Shown: positions 6,617 through 15,349, numbered from the stretch's first letter. The stretch is DNA of 56,497 nt from an uncultured Clostridia bacterium (GCA_946412355.1 CAMKGX010000007.1:1-56497), one strand, 5' to 3'. Notes: generated by a model from the letters alone, not told the origin. Made by a program: numbers and translations.

Positions 6617-8335
6617 ATGATTACTGCCAAGACCCCCTGGGCCCCCTATGTGGGGGACGTGCCCCTGCATCTGGACTACTTTGACGGCTCCATGTGCGAC
6701 ATGGTGGAGGACGTGGCCCGCCGCTACCCCACCAACGTGGCCTTCGACTTCATGGGCAAGTCCACCACCTACCGTGACCTGGTGCAGGAGATACACCGCT
6801 GCGCCAAGGCCCTGAAGACCATCGGCGTCCGGGAGGGCGACCGGGTCACCATCGCCATGCCCAACTGCCCCCAGGCCATCTATATGTTCTACGCCGTCAA
6901 CCTGGTGGGCGGCATCGCCAACATGATTCACCCCCTGTCGGCGGAAAAGGAGATTGAGTTCTACCTCAACGAGTCCCAGTCCGTCACCGCCATCACCCTG
7001 GACCAGTTCTACCACAAGTTTGAGTCCATCCGGGAGAACACCAAGGTTGTAAACATCATCATCGCCTCGGTGAAGGACGCCCTCAGCAAGCCGGTGCGGG
7101 CCGGGTATATGCTCACCGAGGGCCGCAAAATCAAAAAGATTCCCAAGGACGCCCCGGTCATCCGCTGGAAGGAGTTTATGAAGCTGTCCGACCACTGCTT
7201 CTACCACTACCGGGTGCAGCGCAAGAGTGAGGACCCCGCCGTTATCCTCTACTCCGGCGGCACCACCGGCACCACCAAGGGCATCGTCCTCACCAACCGC
7301 AACTTCAACGCCCTCTCTTCCCAGATTGTGGCCACCAACCCCATGTTCCGCCCCGGCGACAAGATGCTCTCTGCCATGCCCCTGTTCCACGGCTTCGGCC
7401 TGGGCGTATGCATCCACTCCATGCTGGCCCAGGGCGGCCGCTGCATTCTGGTGCCCCGGTTCACCGCCCAGAGCTACGCCAAGCTGATTGTGAAATACCG
7501 CTGCAACTTCATCGCCGGCGTGCCCACGCTGTACGAGGCCCTGCTGCGGCTCAAGAGCATGGACGGCGCCGATTTGAGCTGCCTCAAGGGCGTGTTTTCC
7601 GGCGGCGACAGCCTCAGCATCGAGCTGAAAAAGAAGTTTGACAAATTCCTCTATGACCATAAGGCGTCCATCCAGGTCCGGGAGGGCTACGGCACCACCG
7701 AGACTGTCACCGCCTGCTGCCTCACCCCCATCCACATGGCCAAGGAGGGCTCCATCGGCGTGCCCTTCCCCGACACCTATATTAAAATCGTGGAGCCGGG
7801 CACCGACAACGAGCTGCCCTACGGTGAAGAGGGCGAAATCCTGCTGGCGGGCCCCACGGTGATGAAGGAATACATGAACCACCCCGACGAGACCGCCCAG
7901 ACTCTCCGCACCCACGCCGACGGCCTCACCTGGGTCTACACCGGCGACCTGGGCACCATGGACGACCAGGGGTTCATCTACTTCAAGGGCCGCGCCAAGC
8001 GGATGATTATCTCCTCCGGCTACAACGTCTATCCCGGCCAGCTGGAGAACATTCTGGACGCCCACGAAAAGGTGCAGATGAGCTGCGTCATCGGCGTGCC
8101 GGACCCCTACCGTATGCAAAAGGTAAAGGCCTTCGTCATGCCCGCTCCCGGCGTTGCCCCCGACGAGGCCACGAAGCAGGAGCTGATGGACTACTGCCGC
8201 AAGCACATCGCCAAGTACGCCATGCCCTACGACATCGAGTTCCGCGCCGAGATGCCCAAGACCCTGGTGGGCAAGGTGGCCTACCGGGTGCTGGAGGAAG
8301 AGGAGCTGGCCAAGGAGGCCGCCAAAGGGGAATAA
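6617..8335 (+). CDS. Acyl-CoA synthetase-like AMP-binding ligase
   Basis: This 572-aa ANL-superfamily enzyme activates a carboxylate with ATP to an acyl-adenylate and would then transfer it to CoA. Visible motifs are the P-loop YSGGTTGTTKGI, the acyl pocket segment MPLFHGFGLG, EGYGTTET, the YTGDLG aspartate, the hinge segment KGRAKRMIISSGYNVYP, and the C-terminal LVGKVAYR, whose lysine is the adenylation-step residue. Length fits long- or medium-chain fatty acid ligases, but the chain-length preference cannot be read. The start at 6617 is set by the promoter at 6518-6546 and AGCAGGAAAC upstream. The gene appears monocistronic; a MATE exporter follows after a structured leader. Confidence 0.9.
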   Translation: MITAKTPWAPYVGDVPLHLDYFDGSMCDMVEDVARRYPTNVAFDFMGKSTTYRDLVQEIHRCAKALKTIGVREGDRVTIAMPNCPQAIYMFYAVNLVGGIANMIHPLSAEKEIEFYLNESQSVTAITLDQFYHKFESIRENTKVVNIIIASVKDALSKPVRAGYMLTEGRKIKKIPKDAPVIRWKEFMKLSDHCFYHYRVQRKSEDPAVILYSGGTTGTTKGIVLTNRNFNALSSQIVATNPMFRPGDKMLSAMPLFHGFGLGVCIHSMLAQGGRCILVPRFTAQSYAKLIVKYRCNFIAGVPTLYEALLRLKSMDGADLSCLKGVFSGGDSLSIELKKKFDKFLYDHKASIQVREGYGTTETVTACCLTPIHMAKEGSIGVPFPDTYIKIVEPGTDNELPYGEEGEILLAGPTVMKEYMNHPDETAQTLRTHADGLTWVYTGDLGTMDDQGFIYFKGRAKRMIISSGYNVYPGQLENILDAHEKVQMSCVIGVPDPYRMQKVKAFVMPAPGVAPDEATKQELMDYCRKHIAKYAMPYDIEFRAEMPKTLVGKVAYRVLEEEELAKEAAKGE

Positions 8336-8404
8336 AACCAACTTTTTTCCGCATTTTGCCGTAAAATCAGCAAAATAACGGTGGAAATCCCCGCATTTCT
8401 GTGC

Positions 8405-8483
8405 TATGATAGCGCCCTGCCGGAAAAACTTCGGCAGGGCGCTGCCCTATCTATCACGTTTTTCAAAAATCGAGGCGATTTTT
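8405..8483 (+). promoter_or_regulatory. Structured 5' leader of the MATE gene
   Basis: A TATGAT -10 box (8405-8410) is followed by a perfect 12-bp hairpin (8411-8422 with 8432-8443). A second 8-bp hairpin, AAAAATCG/CGATTTTT (8465-8472 and 8476-8483), has a 3-nt loop made of the AGG of the Shine-Dalgarno. The ribosome-binding site of the exporter is therefore folded into a hairpin ending 1 base before its ATG. Confidence 0.5.
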
Positions 8484-8484
8484 T

Positions 8485-9840
8485 ATGCATCAGCAACATG
8501 ACCTGACGGTGGGCGTGGTGTGGAAGCGGCTGTTGGTGTTCTTCCTGCCCATCGCCGCCGGCACCTGCATCCAGCAGCTTTATAACGCGGTGGACGGTCT
8601 CATCGTGGGCCGCTTTGTGGGCACCGTGGCCCTGGCCGCCGTAGGTGGCAGCGCCGCCCAGATCATCAACGTGCTCATCGGCTTCTTCGTGGCCATGACG
8701 GCGGGGGCCTCCGTGGTCATCGCCCAGGTCTACGGCGCCGGCCGCCGGGAGGCCGTCCGCGCCGCCACAGGCAACGCCATAGTGGCCTTTGCCCTGCTGG
8801 GAGTGGTGCTGATGGCGGTGGGCCTCATCGCCGCCCCGGCCATGCTGCGGCTGCTCCAGACCCCCGAGGACACCATCGCCGCCTCGGTGCTGTACCTGCG
8901 CATCTACTTCTTGGGCGTGCCCTTCATCCTGGTGCTGAACATGGAGAGCAATATGCTCCGTGCCGTAGGCGACTCTGTCAGCCCGTTTTTGTACATGGTG
9001 GTGGGCTGCGTCACCAATATCGTGCTGGACGCGGTGTTCGTCATTGTGTGCCGCTGGGGCGTGGCGGGGGTCGCCATCGCCACGGTGCTGGCCCAGGTGG
9101 TGAATATGCTGCTCTTAACGGTGCGGCTCCTCCGTGGGGAGGAGGCCACCCGGCCCGACTTCCGCAGCTTCTCCCTCCGCAGCGGCTACTTAAAAAGCAT
9201 GCTCCGCATCGGTCTGCCCGCCGGTGCCCAGAACGCCATGTACGGCGTGTCCAATATGATTGTCCAGGTGGGCGTCAACTCCCTGGGCACCGTGGTGGTG
9301 GCCTCCTGGGCCATGACCTCCAAGACCGACGGCATCTTCTGGGCCGTCAGCAACGCCCTGGGCGCCGCCATCACCAGCTTCGTGGGCCAGAACCTGGGGG
9401 CCGGTCGGGAGGACCGGGTCCGCCAGTGCGTCCGCCAGGGCATGGTGCTGTCCCTCCTCATCTCCGTGGGCCTCAGCACCCTCATTATGGTGCTGGCCCA
9501 TCCGCTGCTCCACCTGCTCACCACCGACGCCGCCGTCATTGACACCACCTATGAGATGATGACCTACTTCGTGCCCTTCTACGTCACCTGGTCGGTCATC
9601 GAGGTGCTGTCCGCCGTCCTCCGCGGCGCAGGCGACGCCGTCCGCCCCGTCATCATCATCGGCCTGGGCGTGTGCTTGCTGCGTGTGGTGTGGATCTTCA
9701 CCATCTTCGTCTGGTACCACACCCTCCCTGTGCTGTGCTGGTGCTACCCGGTGAGCTGGGCCGTCACCGCCGCCGCCATCTTTGTCTACTTCCGCCGTGG
9801 CCACTGGATGGAGCGCTCCCGCAGCGCCCTCCGGGCCTGA
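8485..9840 (+). CDS. MATE family efflux transporter
   Basis: This 451-aa integral membrane protein has about twelve hydrophobic segments and the internal two-fold repeat typical of the MATE/NorM/DinF family. These proteins export cationic drugs and metabolites using a Na+ or H+ gradient. Diagnostic segments include PIAAGTCIQQLYNAVDGLIVGRF at the first helix, GGSAAQIINVLIG, AMTAGASVVIAQVYGAG, and in the second half GAQNAMYGVSNMIVQ and SFVGQNLGAG. Length is normal. Translation may be limited by the hairpin that contains its GAGG ribosome-binding site. A bidirectional terminator follows at 9852. The substrate is not inferable. Confidence 0.9.
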   Translation: MHQQHDLTVGVVWKRLLVFFLPIAAGTCIQQLYNAVDGLIVGRFVGTVALAAVGGSAAQIINVLIGFFVAMTAGASVVIAQVYGAGRREAVRAATGNAIVAFALLGVVLMAVGLIAAPAMLRLLQTPEDTIAASVLYLRIYFLGVPFILVLNMESNMLRAVGDSVSPFLYMVVGCVTNIVLDAVFVIVCRWGVAGVAIATVLAQVVNMLLLTVRLLRGEEATRPDFRSFSLRSGYLKSMLRIGLPAGAQNAMYGVSNMIVQVGVNSLGTVVVASWAMTSKTDGIFWAVSNALGAAITSFVGQNLGAGREDRVRQCVRQGMVLSLLISVGLSTLIMVLAHPLLHLLTTDAAVIDTTYEMMTYFVPFYVTWSVIEVLSAVLRGAGDAVRPVIIIGLGVCLLRVVWIFTIFVWYHTLPVLCWCYPVSWAVTAAAIFVYFRRGHWMERSRSALRA

Positions 9841-9851
9841 CGCCGCCACAT

Positions 9852-9881
9852 AAAAACCGCCCTCTCCGGAGGGCGGTTTTT
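9852..9881. terminator. Terminator after the MATE gene
   Basis: CCGCCCTC/GAGGGCGG stem, TCCG loop, flanked by A5 and T5. Confidence 0.85.
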
Positions 9882-10010
9882 GCGTAAAGCGAATACAGTT
9901 TATAATATCCTGTCGAAATATAACCTTTTGTAATCGGTTTTTCACCAGAATCCGTCGCCGCCGCCCCTCCCCACCGCCGCAAAAAAGTCCCCCGCCGGCG
10001 TGGGAAAATC

Positions 10011-10039
10011 TTGACATTACCCCCGCTTTTTACTATGCT
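10011..10039 (+). promoter_or_regulatory. Promoter of the flavoprotein gene
   Basis: TTGACA (10011-10016), a 17-bp spacer and TATGCT (10034-10039), leaving a leader of about 70 nt before the ATG at 10116. Confidence 0.75.
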
Positions 10040-10115
10040 TGATGCAGGAAGAAACGGCGGCGCGGAGAGGGGGGTTTCCCCGCCCTGGCCCCACCGTTTG
10101 TGAGGAGGATGAGAG

Positions 10116-12218
10116 ATGAAAAAGAAGATTTCCCCGGCCTGGCTGCTCCGCGGCACGTTCCTTGTGCTGACGGTGGTGCTGGGCGTTTTCCTGGCGGTGC
10201 GCGCCGTCGGCAATGCCGCCGCCAGGGCCAACCGGGAGGGCGGCTATGCCCCCGGCGTCTACACCGCCTCGGCCAGTGGCTTCGGCGGCGTGGTGGACGT
10301 CACCGTCACCATCGGCGACAAGGGCGGCATCACCGACGTCACCGCCGTGGGCCCGGATGAGACCCCCGACGTGGGCGGCGCCGCCATCCCCACTCTGGTG
10401 AGCCAGATTCTCCAGCGCCAGAGCGCCGACGTGGACGTGGTCAGCGGCGCCACCTATACCAGTAACGCCGTCCGTGAGGCGGCGGCCGCCGCCCTGGCCC
10501 AGGCCTCCGGCGAGACGGGCGCGGCCCGGCCCACCCCCGAGGGGGATAACCTGTTCATCCCCGGCACCTATGTGGGCGTGTCCAAGGGCTTCGGCGGCGA
10601 CGTGGAGGTCACCGTTACGGTGTCGGAGAACGCCATCGAGTCCATTGCCATCGGCGGCGAACACGAGACGGAGAACATCGGCACCTTTGCCGTGGAGATG
10701 CTGGGTGAGCGCATCCTCTCCGCCCAGAGCCCCAAGGTGGACGTGCTCACCGGCGCCACCGTCACCAGCAACGCCATTCTCCGCGCCCTCAACGACGCCC
10801 TCACCCAGGCCGGCGCCGATTTGAAGCGCTTCCCCGACGCCACCGACAGCGGCGAGGCCGTAAACCGGGTGGCGGTGAACATGGACGCCGACATCGTCAT
10901 CATCGGTGCCGGCGGCGCGGGCATGACCGCCGCCATTGACGCCACCCAGGCGGGCAAGAGCGTGATTCTCCTGGAGAAGATGCCCTATGCCGGCGGCAAC
11001 ACCACCAAGGCCACCGGCGGCATGAACGCCGCCGAGACCCACTACCAGGCCGAGCAGGGCATCGAGGACTCGGTGGAGCAGTTCGTGGAGGACACCATGA
11101 AGGGCGGCCACGACCTCAATAACCGGGATCTGGTCACCGTCATGGCCCAGAACTCCGCCGCCGCCATCGACTGGCTGGATTCCATCGGCGCGCCCCTGCC
11201 CAAGGTGTCCTTCTCCGGCGGCGCCACCAATAAGCGCATCCACGCCCCCGAGGACGGCTCCGGCGTAGGCGCGTACCTGGTCACCGCCTTCCGCCGCAAT
11301 CTGGACGAGCTGGGCGTCACCGTCCTCTACGACACCTGTGCCACCGACATTCTCACCGAAAATGGCGCCGTGTCCGGCGTCAAGGCCCAGAGCAAGACCC
11401 AGGACGTCACCATCACCACCCGTGCCGTCATTCTGGCCACCGGCGGCTTCGGCAACAATGAGGACATGATTGTCCGGTACCGCCCCGACCTGAAGGGTAC
11501 CGTCACCACCTCCGCCCCCGGCATCACCGGCGACGGCATCGTCATGGCCCAGGCCATCGGCGCCGATTTGGTGGACATCGAGCAGATTCAGCTCCACCCC
11601 ACCGTGGAGCAGGCCACCAGTATGCTGATCACCGAGAGCGTCCGGGGCGACGGCGCCATCCTGGTGAACCAGGAGGGCAAGCGCTTCACCAACGAGCTGC
11701 TGACCCGTGACGTGGTCTCCGCCGCCGAGCTGGAACAGACCGGTAGCTACGCCTACATCATCTTCGACCAGCGCCTGCGGGAGGGCTTGAAGGCCACCGA
11801 GAAGTATATCTCCACCGGCATCACCGTCCAGGGCGACACCATTGAAGACCTGGCCGCCCAGCTGGACATCGACCCCGCCACCCTGGCCCAGACCCTGGCG
11901 GATTGGAACGGCTACGTGGCCGCCCAGGAGGATCCCGACTTCGGCCGCACCACCGGAATGGAGGCCGATTTGTCTCAGGCCCCCTACTACGCCATCAAGA
12001 TCGCCCCCGGCATCCACCACACCATGGGCGGCGTGAAGATCGACACCCAGGCCCGGGTCATCGACACCCAGGGCAACCCCATCCCCGGCCTGTTCGCCGC
12101 CGGTGAGGTCACAGGCGGCGTCCACGGCGGCAACCGCATCGGCGGCAACGCCGTGGCGGACATCGTGGTGTTCGGCAAGGTGGCTGCCCAGAGCGCCATC
12201 GCCTACCTGGCACAATAA
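10116..12218 (+). CDS. Membrane-anchored flavoprotein reductase: two FMN-binding domains plus fumarate-reductase-type FAD domain
   Basis: This 700-aa protein has one N-terminal membrane segment (residues 9-30). Two FMN_bind domains follow, each ending in an ApbE-type flavinylation motif: SGATYTS at 110-116 and TGATVTS at 212-218. Then comes a flavocytochrome-c-type FAD reductase domain, with the dinucleotide motif GAGGAG at 264-269, IQLHPT, ESVRGDGAILVN, NELLTRD, IHHTMGG and the C-terminal GNRIGGNAVAD. Established relatives (fumarate, urocanate and similar reductases) sit outside the cytoplasmic membrane and take electrons through covalent FMN. Two tandem FMN carriers suggest an electron wire from the membrane to the FAD site. 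The acceptor is not determinable. ApbE is not in this window. The gene is single with a strong promoter. Confidence 0.88.
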   Translation: MKKKISPAWLLRGTFLVLTVVLGVFLAVRAVGNAAARANREGGYAPGVYTASASGFGGVVDVTVTIGDKGGITDVTAVGPDETPDVGGAAIPTLVSQILQRQSADVDVVSGATYTSNAVREAAAAALAQASGETGAARPTPEGDNLFIPGTYVGVSKGFGGDVEVTVTVSENAIESIAIGGEHETENIGTFAVEMLGERILSAQSPKVDVLTGATVTSNAILRALNDALTQAGADLKRFPDATDSGEAVNRVAVNMDADIVIIGAGGAGMTAAIDATQAGKSVILLEKMPYAGGNTTKATGGMNAAETHYQAEQGIEDSVEQFVEDTMKGGHDLNNRDLVTVMAQNSAAAIDWLDSIGAPLPKVSFSGGATNKRIHAPEDGSGVGAYLVTAFRRNLDELGVTVLYDTCATDILTENGAVSGVKAQSKTQDVTITTRAVILATGGFGNNEDMIVRYRPDLKGTVTTSAPGITGDGIVMAQAIGADLVDIEQIQLHPTVEQATSMLITESVRGDGAILVNQEGKRFTNELLTRDVVSAAELEQTGSYAYIIFDQRLREGLKATEKYISTGITVQGDTIEDLAAQLDIDPATLAQTLADWNGYVAAQEDPDFGRTTGMEADLSQAPYYAIKIAPGIHHTMGGVKIDTQARVIDTQGNPIPGLFAAGEVTGGVHGGNRIGGNAVADIVVFGKVAAQSAIAYLAQ

Positions 12219-12231
12219 CCCCATTTCATAC

Positions 12232-12249
12232 AAAACCCCCGGCTCCCAA
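12232..12249. repeat. Degenerate left copy of the terminator flanking element copy 1
   Basis: The 18 bp here are identical to 12465-12482. The following GGAGGCGGGG resembles the right-hand stem GGAGCCGGGG, but the T-tract is lost. This looks like a decayed duplicate of the terminator on the other side of the repeat element. Confidence 0.65.
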
Positions 12250-12262
12250 TGGAGGCGGGGAG

Positions 12263-12464
12263 AGCCTGTCAAAAAACGGCTCTGCCGTTTTTTGACAATG
12301 GGATTGCAGTCTACTACGCGCACGAATAGTGCGCCGTTGGCGCACTATTCGCACACTTCGTAGCCTGAGAAGTGAAAAAAGTGACGTACACGCCGTCAGT
12401 TTTTTCGGATTTCATGGGTTCGCGCCTTGCGAGGCGCGAAATCTGCGATGCTTTTGACAATCTG
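12263..12464 (-). repeat. Terminator-associated structured element, copy 1
   Basis: This is a 202-bp member of a four-copy family (others at 26870, 43099 and 52049). Read from right to left it starts CAGATTGTC and ends GACAGGCT. It contains four nested hairpins, including a TTCGCGCC/GGCGCGAA stem, a GAAAAAACTGACG-type stem, a CGAATAGTGCGCC stem and a terminal GTCAAAAAACGGC/GCCGTTTTTTGAC stem with a 3-nt loop. It follows the terminator of the leftward lipoprotein gene (12519-13451) and is followed by a second, decayed terminator. No ORF is conserved between copies. This copy has a C-C mismatch in the second stem where other copies pair. Confidence 0.85.
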
Positions 12465-12498
12465 AAAACCCCCGGCTCCCAAAGGAGCCGGGGGTTTT
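12465..12498. terminator. Terminator of the lipoprotein gene beside element copy 1
   Basis: A-tract, CCCCCGGCTCC/GGAGCCGGGGG stem and T-tract; functional in both directions. Confidence 0.85.
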
Positions 12499-12518
12499 AA
12501 TTTAGCAGGGAAACGGCG

Positions 12519-13451
12519 TTATTCCAACCCGCTGACGGCGATCACCGCCAGGTTGGGCTCGCCCTGGCCGGTGGCGGCGTCAAAGCCGCTGTCCCGCAGC
12601 CACAGCTGGCCGCTGCCCATGCAGATGCCCTCGCCGTTGACGAACATGTTGTGGCAGCTCTCGTCCGTCAGCGCCTGACGGTCGCTTTCGCTCATGTGCT
12701 TGCCCTCCATGTACTGCAGGAACTCCGCCGGGTCGTGGGCCACGTAATCGGGATACAGGGTGATGGGGTATTCCACCACCTGGGACATGGCCTCCCAGTC
12801 CTCGTCCAGGTAGAACTCCTTCACCATCTTGGCGAAGCTGTCCACGTCCCGGGCGTCCATGTTGGTGAGGGAGGCGTAGTGATCCGCGTCGGTAATCAGG
12901 TCCCCGGCGTCCGCCAGCAACTCCTCCGCGGTGCAGGCGGTAAGGCCGCTGTTGTCGGCCAGGAAGGTGTCGGGTACGGTGTCGGCCCAGGCGTTCATGG
13001 CGCTCCACTGGTCCATGGCGGCGTCCATGGCGTCGTTATCCTCCCGCACCAGGCGCACGTCGGTGGGGTAGTCGGCCACGAAGTAATAGCCCGCGTCATC
13101 CTTGGCGAACACTCTCTCACCGGGGATGTCGTACACTACGTTGTCCACGGCCTCGCCCTTGGTGATGCGGCGGATGGTCACCAGGTTGCCGGCGCCATCG
13201 TCCTCCCAGCCCTGGGCCTTGGCGGCGTCCAGAGAGGCCGTCTCCGCCACGGCGAACACCGTGCCCCGGTCGTTCTCTTCCGGCGTCTCCACCGTCAGCA
13301 GATCCTTGTATTCCGCCGGGATGGTGAGGGTATACCCCTGGTTGGTGACGGTCTCGTTTTCGTTATCCACGGCGGGGGTGTCGGCCTTGCTGCCGCAGCC
13401 CGCCAGCAGCACCAGCGCCAGTGCCGGCGCCAGCCATTTTGTCAGTTTCAT
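12519..13451 (-). CDS. Hypothetical secreted lipoprotein
   Basis: This 310-aa protein has a signal peptide (MKLTKWLAPALALVLLAGC) ending in the lipobox LLAGC, so it should be lipidated on Cys19 and anchored to the outer face of the membrane. After an acidic linker the mature part contains GYTLTIPAEYKDLLTV and VFAVAETASLDAAKA segments, as in small domains of Firmicute lipoproteins of unknown role, then a mostly acidic helical region and a C-terminal GEPNLAVIAVSGLE. I cannot assign a ligand. AAGGAGGA precedes the ATG; a TTGACA/CATAAT promoter lies just upstream. It is monocistronic. Confidence 0.8.
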   Translation of the reverse strand: MKLTKWLAPALALVLLAGCGSKADTPAVDNENETVTNQGYTLTIPAEYKDLLTVETPEENDRGTVFAVAETASLDAAKAQGWEDDGAGNLVTIRRITKGEAVDNVVYDIPGERVFAKDDAGYYFVADYPTDVRLVREDNDAMDAAMDQWSAMNAWADTVPDTFLADNSGLTACTAEELLADAGDLITDADHYASLTNMDARDVDSFAKMVKEFYLDEDWEAMSQVVEYPITLYPDYVAHDPAEFLQYMEGKHMSESDRQALTDESCHNMFVNGEGICMGSGQLWLRDSGFDAATGQGEPNLAVIAVSGLE

Positions 13452-13477
13452 ATTGCATTCCTCCTTGTTGGGACCTC

Positions 13478-13506
13478 ATTATGCACTTGAAATATGGCAA
13501 TGTCAA
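13478..13506 (-). promoter_or_regulatory. Promoter of the lipoprotein gene
   Basis: On the minus strand: TTGACA (13501-13506), a 17-bp spacer and CATAAT (13478-13483). Confidence 0.65.
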
Positions 13507-13592
13507 CGGGAATAGTGACGAAAAACGGCAAGGGAAACCGGATAAGACCCATTCATACTGCCGCCGCCATGCGCCGTTTTTTCACAAAGCCG

Positions 13593-14294
13593 TCACAGCA
13601 GCGCCATAAGGGCGCGGATGCGCCGGCAGTTTTTCGGCAGCGCTTCCCGCCCCTTGGGTGACTGTGCCGTGTGGATAAAGGCGCTGTCCATCCCCACCGC
13701 CGCCGCGCCGCCGCAGTCGCATACCGGGTCGTTGCCCACCATGAGGGAGTCCTCCGCCCGGCAGCCCAGACCCGCCAACAGCCCGAAAAAGGCGGGGGAG
13801 GGCTTCTTCACCCCGGCGTCGCTGGACAGGAGAACGCGGTCAAACCGATGATACAGCCCCAACGACCGCAGCTCCGGCTCCGTGAAGCACCGCTGGGCGT
13901 TGGACAGCAGTACCACCCGCTTGCCCCGCCGCCGCAGCTCGTCCAGCACCTCCGCCGCCCCGGGGTATAGCCGCAAGTGCCGCAGCGACAGCGCCCGGAA
14001 GGCGAGAGCCATGTGGCGGCCCTCCTCCGCCGTCAGCGTCTGCCCGAAGGCTGCCCCCAGCCGGGGCCACACCGCCGCCAGGTCGATTTCCGCGTTGCCA
14101 ACCCCCATGGCTTCCTCCGCCTCCCGACACAGCCGCAGGTACGCCTCCCGCAGCGTGTCCGCCCGGCAGTCCATGCCCAGAAACCGGCAGTAGTGGCAAA
14201 ATCGCTCCCAGAACAGGGGGCTTTCCTCGTCGGTGCGGATGTCCACCAACGTGCCATACAGGTCAAAAATGTAATTGTCGTATTCTTTTTTCAT
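13593..14294 (-). CDS. HAD-superfamily hydrolase, YjjG/nucleotidase-like
   Basis: This 233-aa cytosolic phosphatase-type protein has the HAD motifs in order: nucleophile motif I YIFDLYGTLVD (residues 7-17), motif II VVLLSNAQRC, motif III lysine in GVKKPSPAFF, and motif IV MVGNDPVCDCGGA. The DLYGT form of motif I and the cap domain arrangement resemble YjjG-type nucleotidases and related small-phosphate hydrolases; the substrate is not fixed by sequence. I chose the ATG at 14294 (MKKEYDNYIF) with AGAGGTGG upstream; the frame extends further upstream without a ribosome-binding site. It is divergent from the membrane-protein gene at 14438. Confidence 0.85.
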   Translation of the reverse strand: MKKEYDNYIFDLYGTLVDIRTDEESPLFWERFCHYCRFLGMDCRADTLREAYLRLCREAEEAMGVGNAEIDLAAVWPRLGAAFGQTLTAEEGRHMALAFRALSLRHLRLYPGAAEVLDELRRRGKRVVLLSNAQRCFTEPELRSLGLYHRFDRVLLSSDAGVKKPSPAFFGLLAGLGCRAEDSLMVGNDPVCDCGGAAAVGMDSAFIHTAQSPKGREALPKNCRRIRALMALL

Positions 14295-14374
14295 GGCGCT
14301 CCACCTCTTTTGCCCCCACTCTACCAAAATTTCGCCCCCTCCGCAAGATAAACCGCCCATCTTTCCCGCCCGTC

Positions 14375-14403
14375 TTGCACAACGGGGGCAAAGCGGGTAT
14401 AAT
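14375..14403 (+). promoter_or_regulatory. Promoter of the 280-aa membrane protein gene
   Basis: TTGCAC (14375-14380), a 17-bp spacer and a perfect TATAAT (14398-14403). Confidence 0.7.
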
Positions 14404-14437
14404 ATGGGCAAATCCCCTATCCATAAGGAGAAACGAT

Positions 14438-15280
14438 ATGTTGAAAAAGCTGTTCCCCGGCAGGATATCCTGGTGGGAAGTCATCATTTTTGCCGTGGTT
14501 ACCGCCCTTATGACGGCGGCGTTCCTCATTGTCCCCATCTTTGAAAACACCTCCTTCCAGCGCATGGGCGTGTATCTGGAGGCGTGGATCTTTTTTGCCG
14601 TCCTCATTATGGCAAATTGCCAAAAGCCCCTGGAGTCGGCCTTGAAAACCTTCGTTTTCTTCCTGGTCAGCCAGCCCCTCATCTACCTCTTCCAGGTGCC
14701 CTTCAGCGCCATGGGCTGGGGCCTGTTCGGCTATTATCGCACCTGGTTTATCTGGACGCTTTTTACCTTTCCCATGGCCTTTGTGGGCTGGTATATTACG
14801 AAAAAGAATTGGCTCTCCCTGCTGATCCTCTCCCCGGTACTGGTCTTCCTGGCCTACACGGCGCTGGACGCCGCCCACTCCCCCCGCCTGCTGGTGACGG
14901 CCCTCTTCTGCCTGGGGCAGATCGTGCTGTACCTCTGGGCCTTCACGTCCAAGCCCCTCCAGAAGCTGCTGGGCCTGGCGGTGCCTCTGGCGGTGGCGGC
15001 GGTGGTGCTTCTGCTGCGCACGGCGGCGGTGGAGGTGGACTGCGCCGTGTTCTTCCCCGACTACCCGGTGTTCTCCGAAAGCGCCACCGTCACCGAGGAC
15101 AACGACAACCTCACCCTTTCCCTCGAGCCCTATGACGACAGCGCCATGCTCCGCGTCCACGCCACCGCCTACGGCGACACCGACTTCACCGTCACCGACG
15201 GCGGCGCCACCTATGCTTACACCCTGCAAATCCGCCTGGACGACGGCGGCAGCGTCGTCGTCAACGTGGTAAAACGCTGA
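14438..15280 (+). CDS. Hypothetical polytopic membrane protein with C-terminal extracytoplasmic domain
   Basis: This is a 280-aa protein with about seven hydrophobic segments in the first ~200 residues (for example WWEVIIFAVVTALMTAAFLIV, LLILSPVLVFLAYTALD and LLGLAVPLAVAAVVLLLR). They are followed by an ~80-residue, Asp/Thr-rich beta-type tail (ESATVTEDNDNLTLSLEPYDD...VNVVKR) that is probably outside the cell. I do not recognise the family. AAGGAG precedes the ATG at 14438, which excludes the longer frame from 14375 that overlaps the promoter. A strong bidirectional hairpin terminates it against the convergent histidine kinase gene. Confidence 0.75.
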   Translation: MLKKLFPGRISWWEVIIFAVVTALMTAAFLIVPIFENTSFQRMGVYLEAWIFFAVLIMANCQKPLESALKTFVFFLVSQPLIYLFQVPFSAMGWGLFGYYRTWFIWTLFTFPMAFVGWYITKKNWLSLLILSPVLVFLAYTALDAAHSPRLLVTALFCLGQIVLYLWAFTSKPLQKLLGLAVPLAVAAVVLLLRTAAVEVDCAVFFPDYPVFSESATVTEDNDNLTLSLEPYDDSAMLRVHATAYGDTDFTVTDGGATYAYTLQIRLDDGGSVVVNVVKR

Positions 15281-15294
15281 CGCGAATTCCAAAT

Positions 15295-15339
15295 AAAAAT
15301 ACCGCTTTTGCCGAAATAATCAGCAAAAGCGGTATTTTT
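15295..15339. terminator. Bidirectional terminator
   Basis: A 17-bp perfect stem (AAAAATACCGCTTTTGC and its complement) with an 11-nt loop, between convergent genes. Confidence 0.85.
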
Positions 15340-15349
15340 GCAATCAAAA

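Noticed and set aside
6059-8341. Very long minus-strand ORF (760 codons) opposite the ligase and aldo/keto reductase
   Set aside because: It is antisense to two genes with clear motifs, has low-complexity Gly/His/Val-rich translation and no ribosome-binding site; GC-rich third positions make stop codons rare on the opposite strand.
10017-12323. 768-codon minus-strand ORF opposite the FMN/FAD flavoprotein
   Set aside because: Same antisense artefact; the plus strand has promoter, ribosome-binding site, two FMN motifs and FAD motifs.
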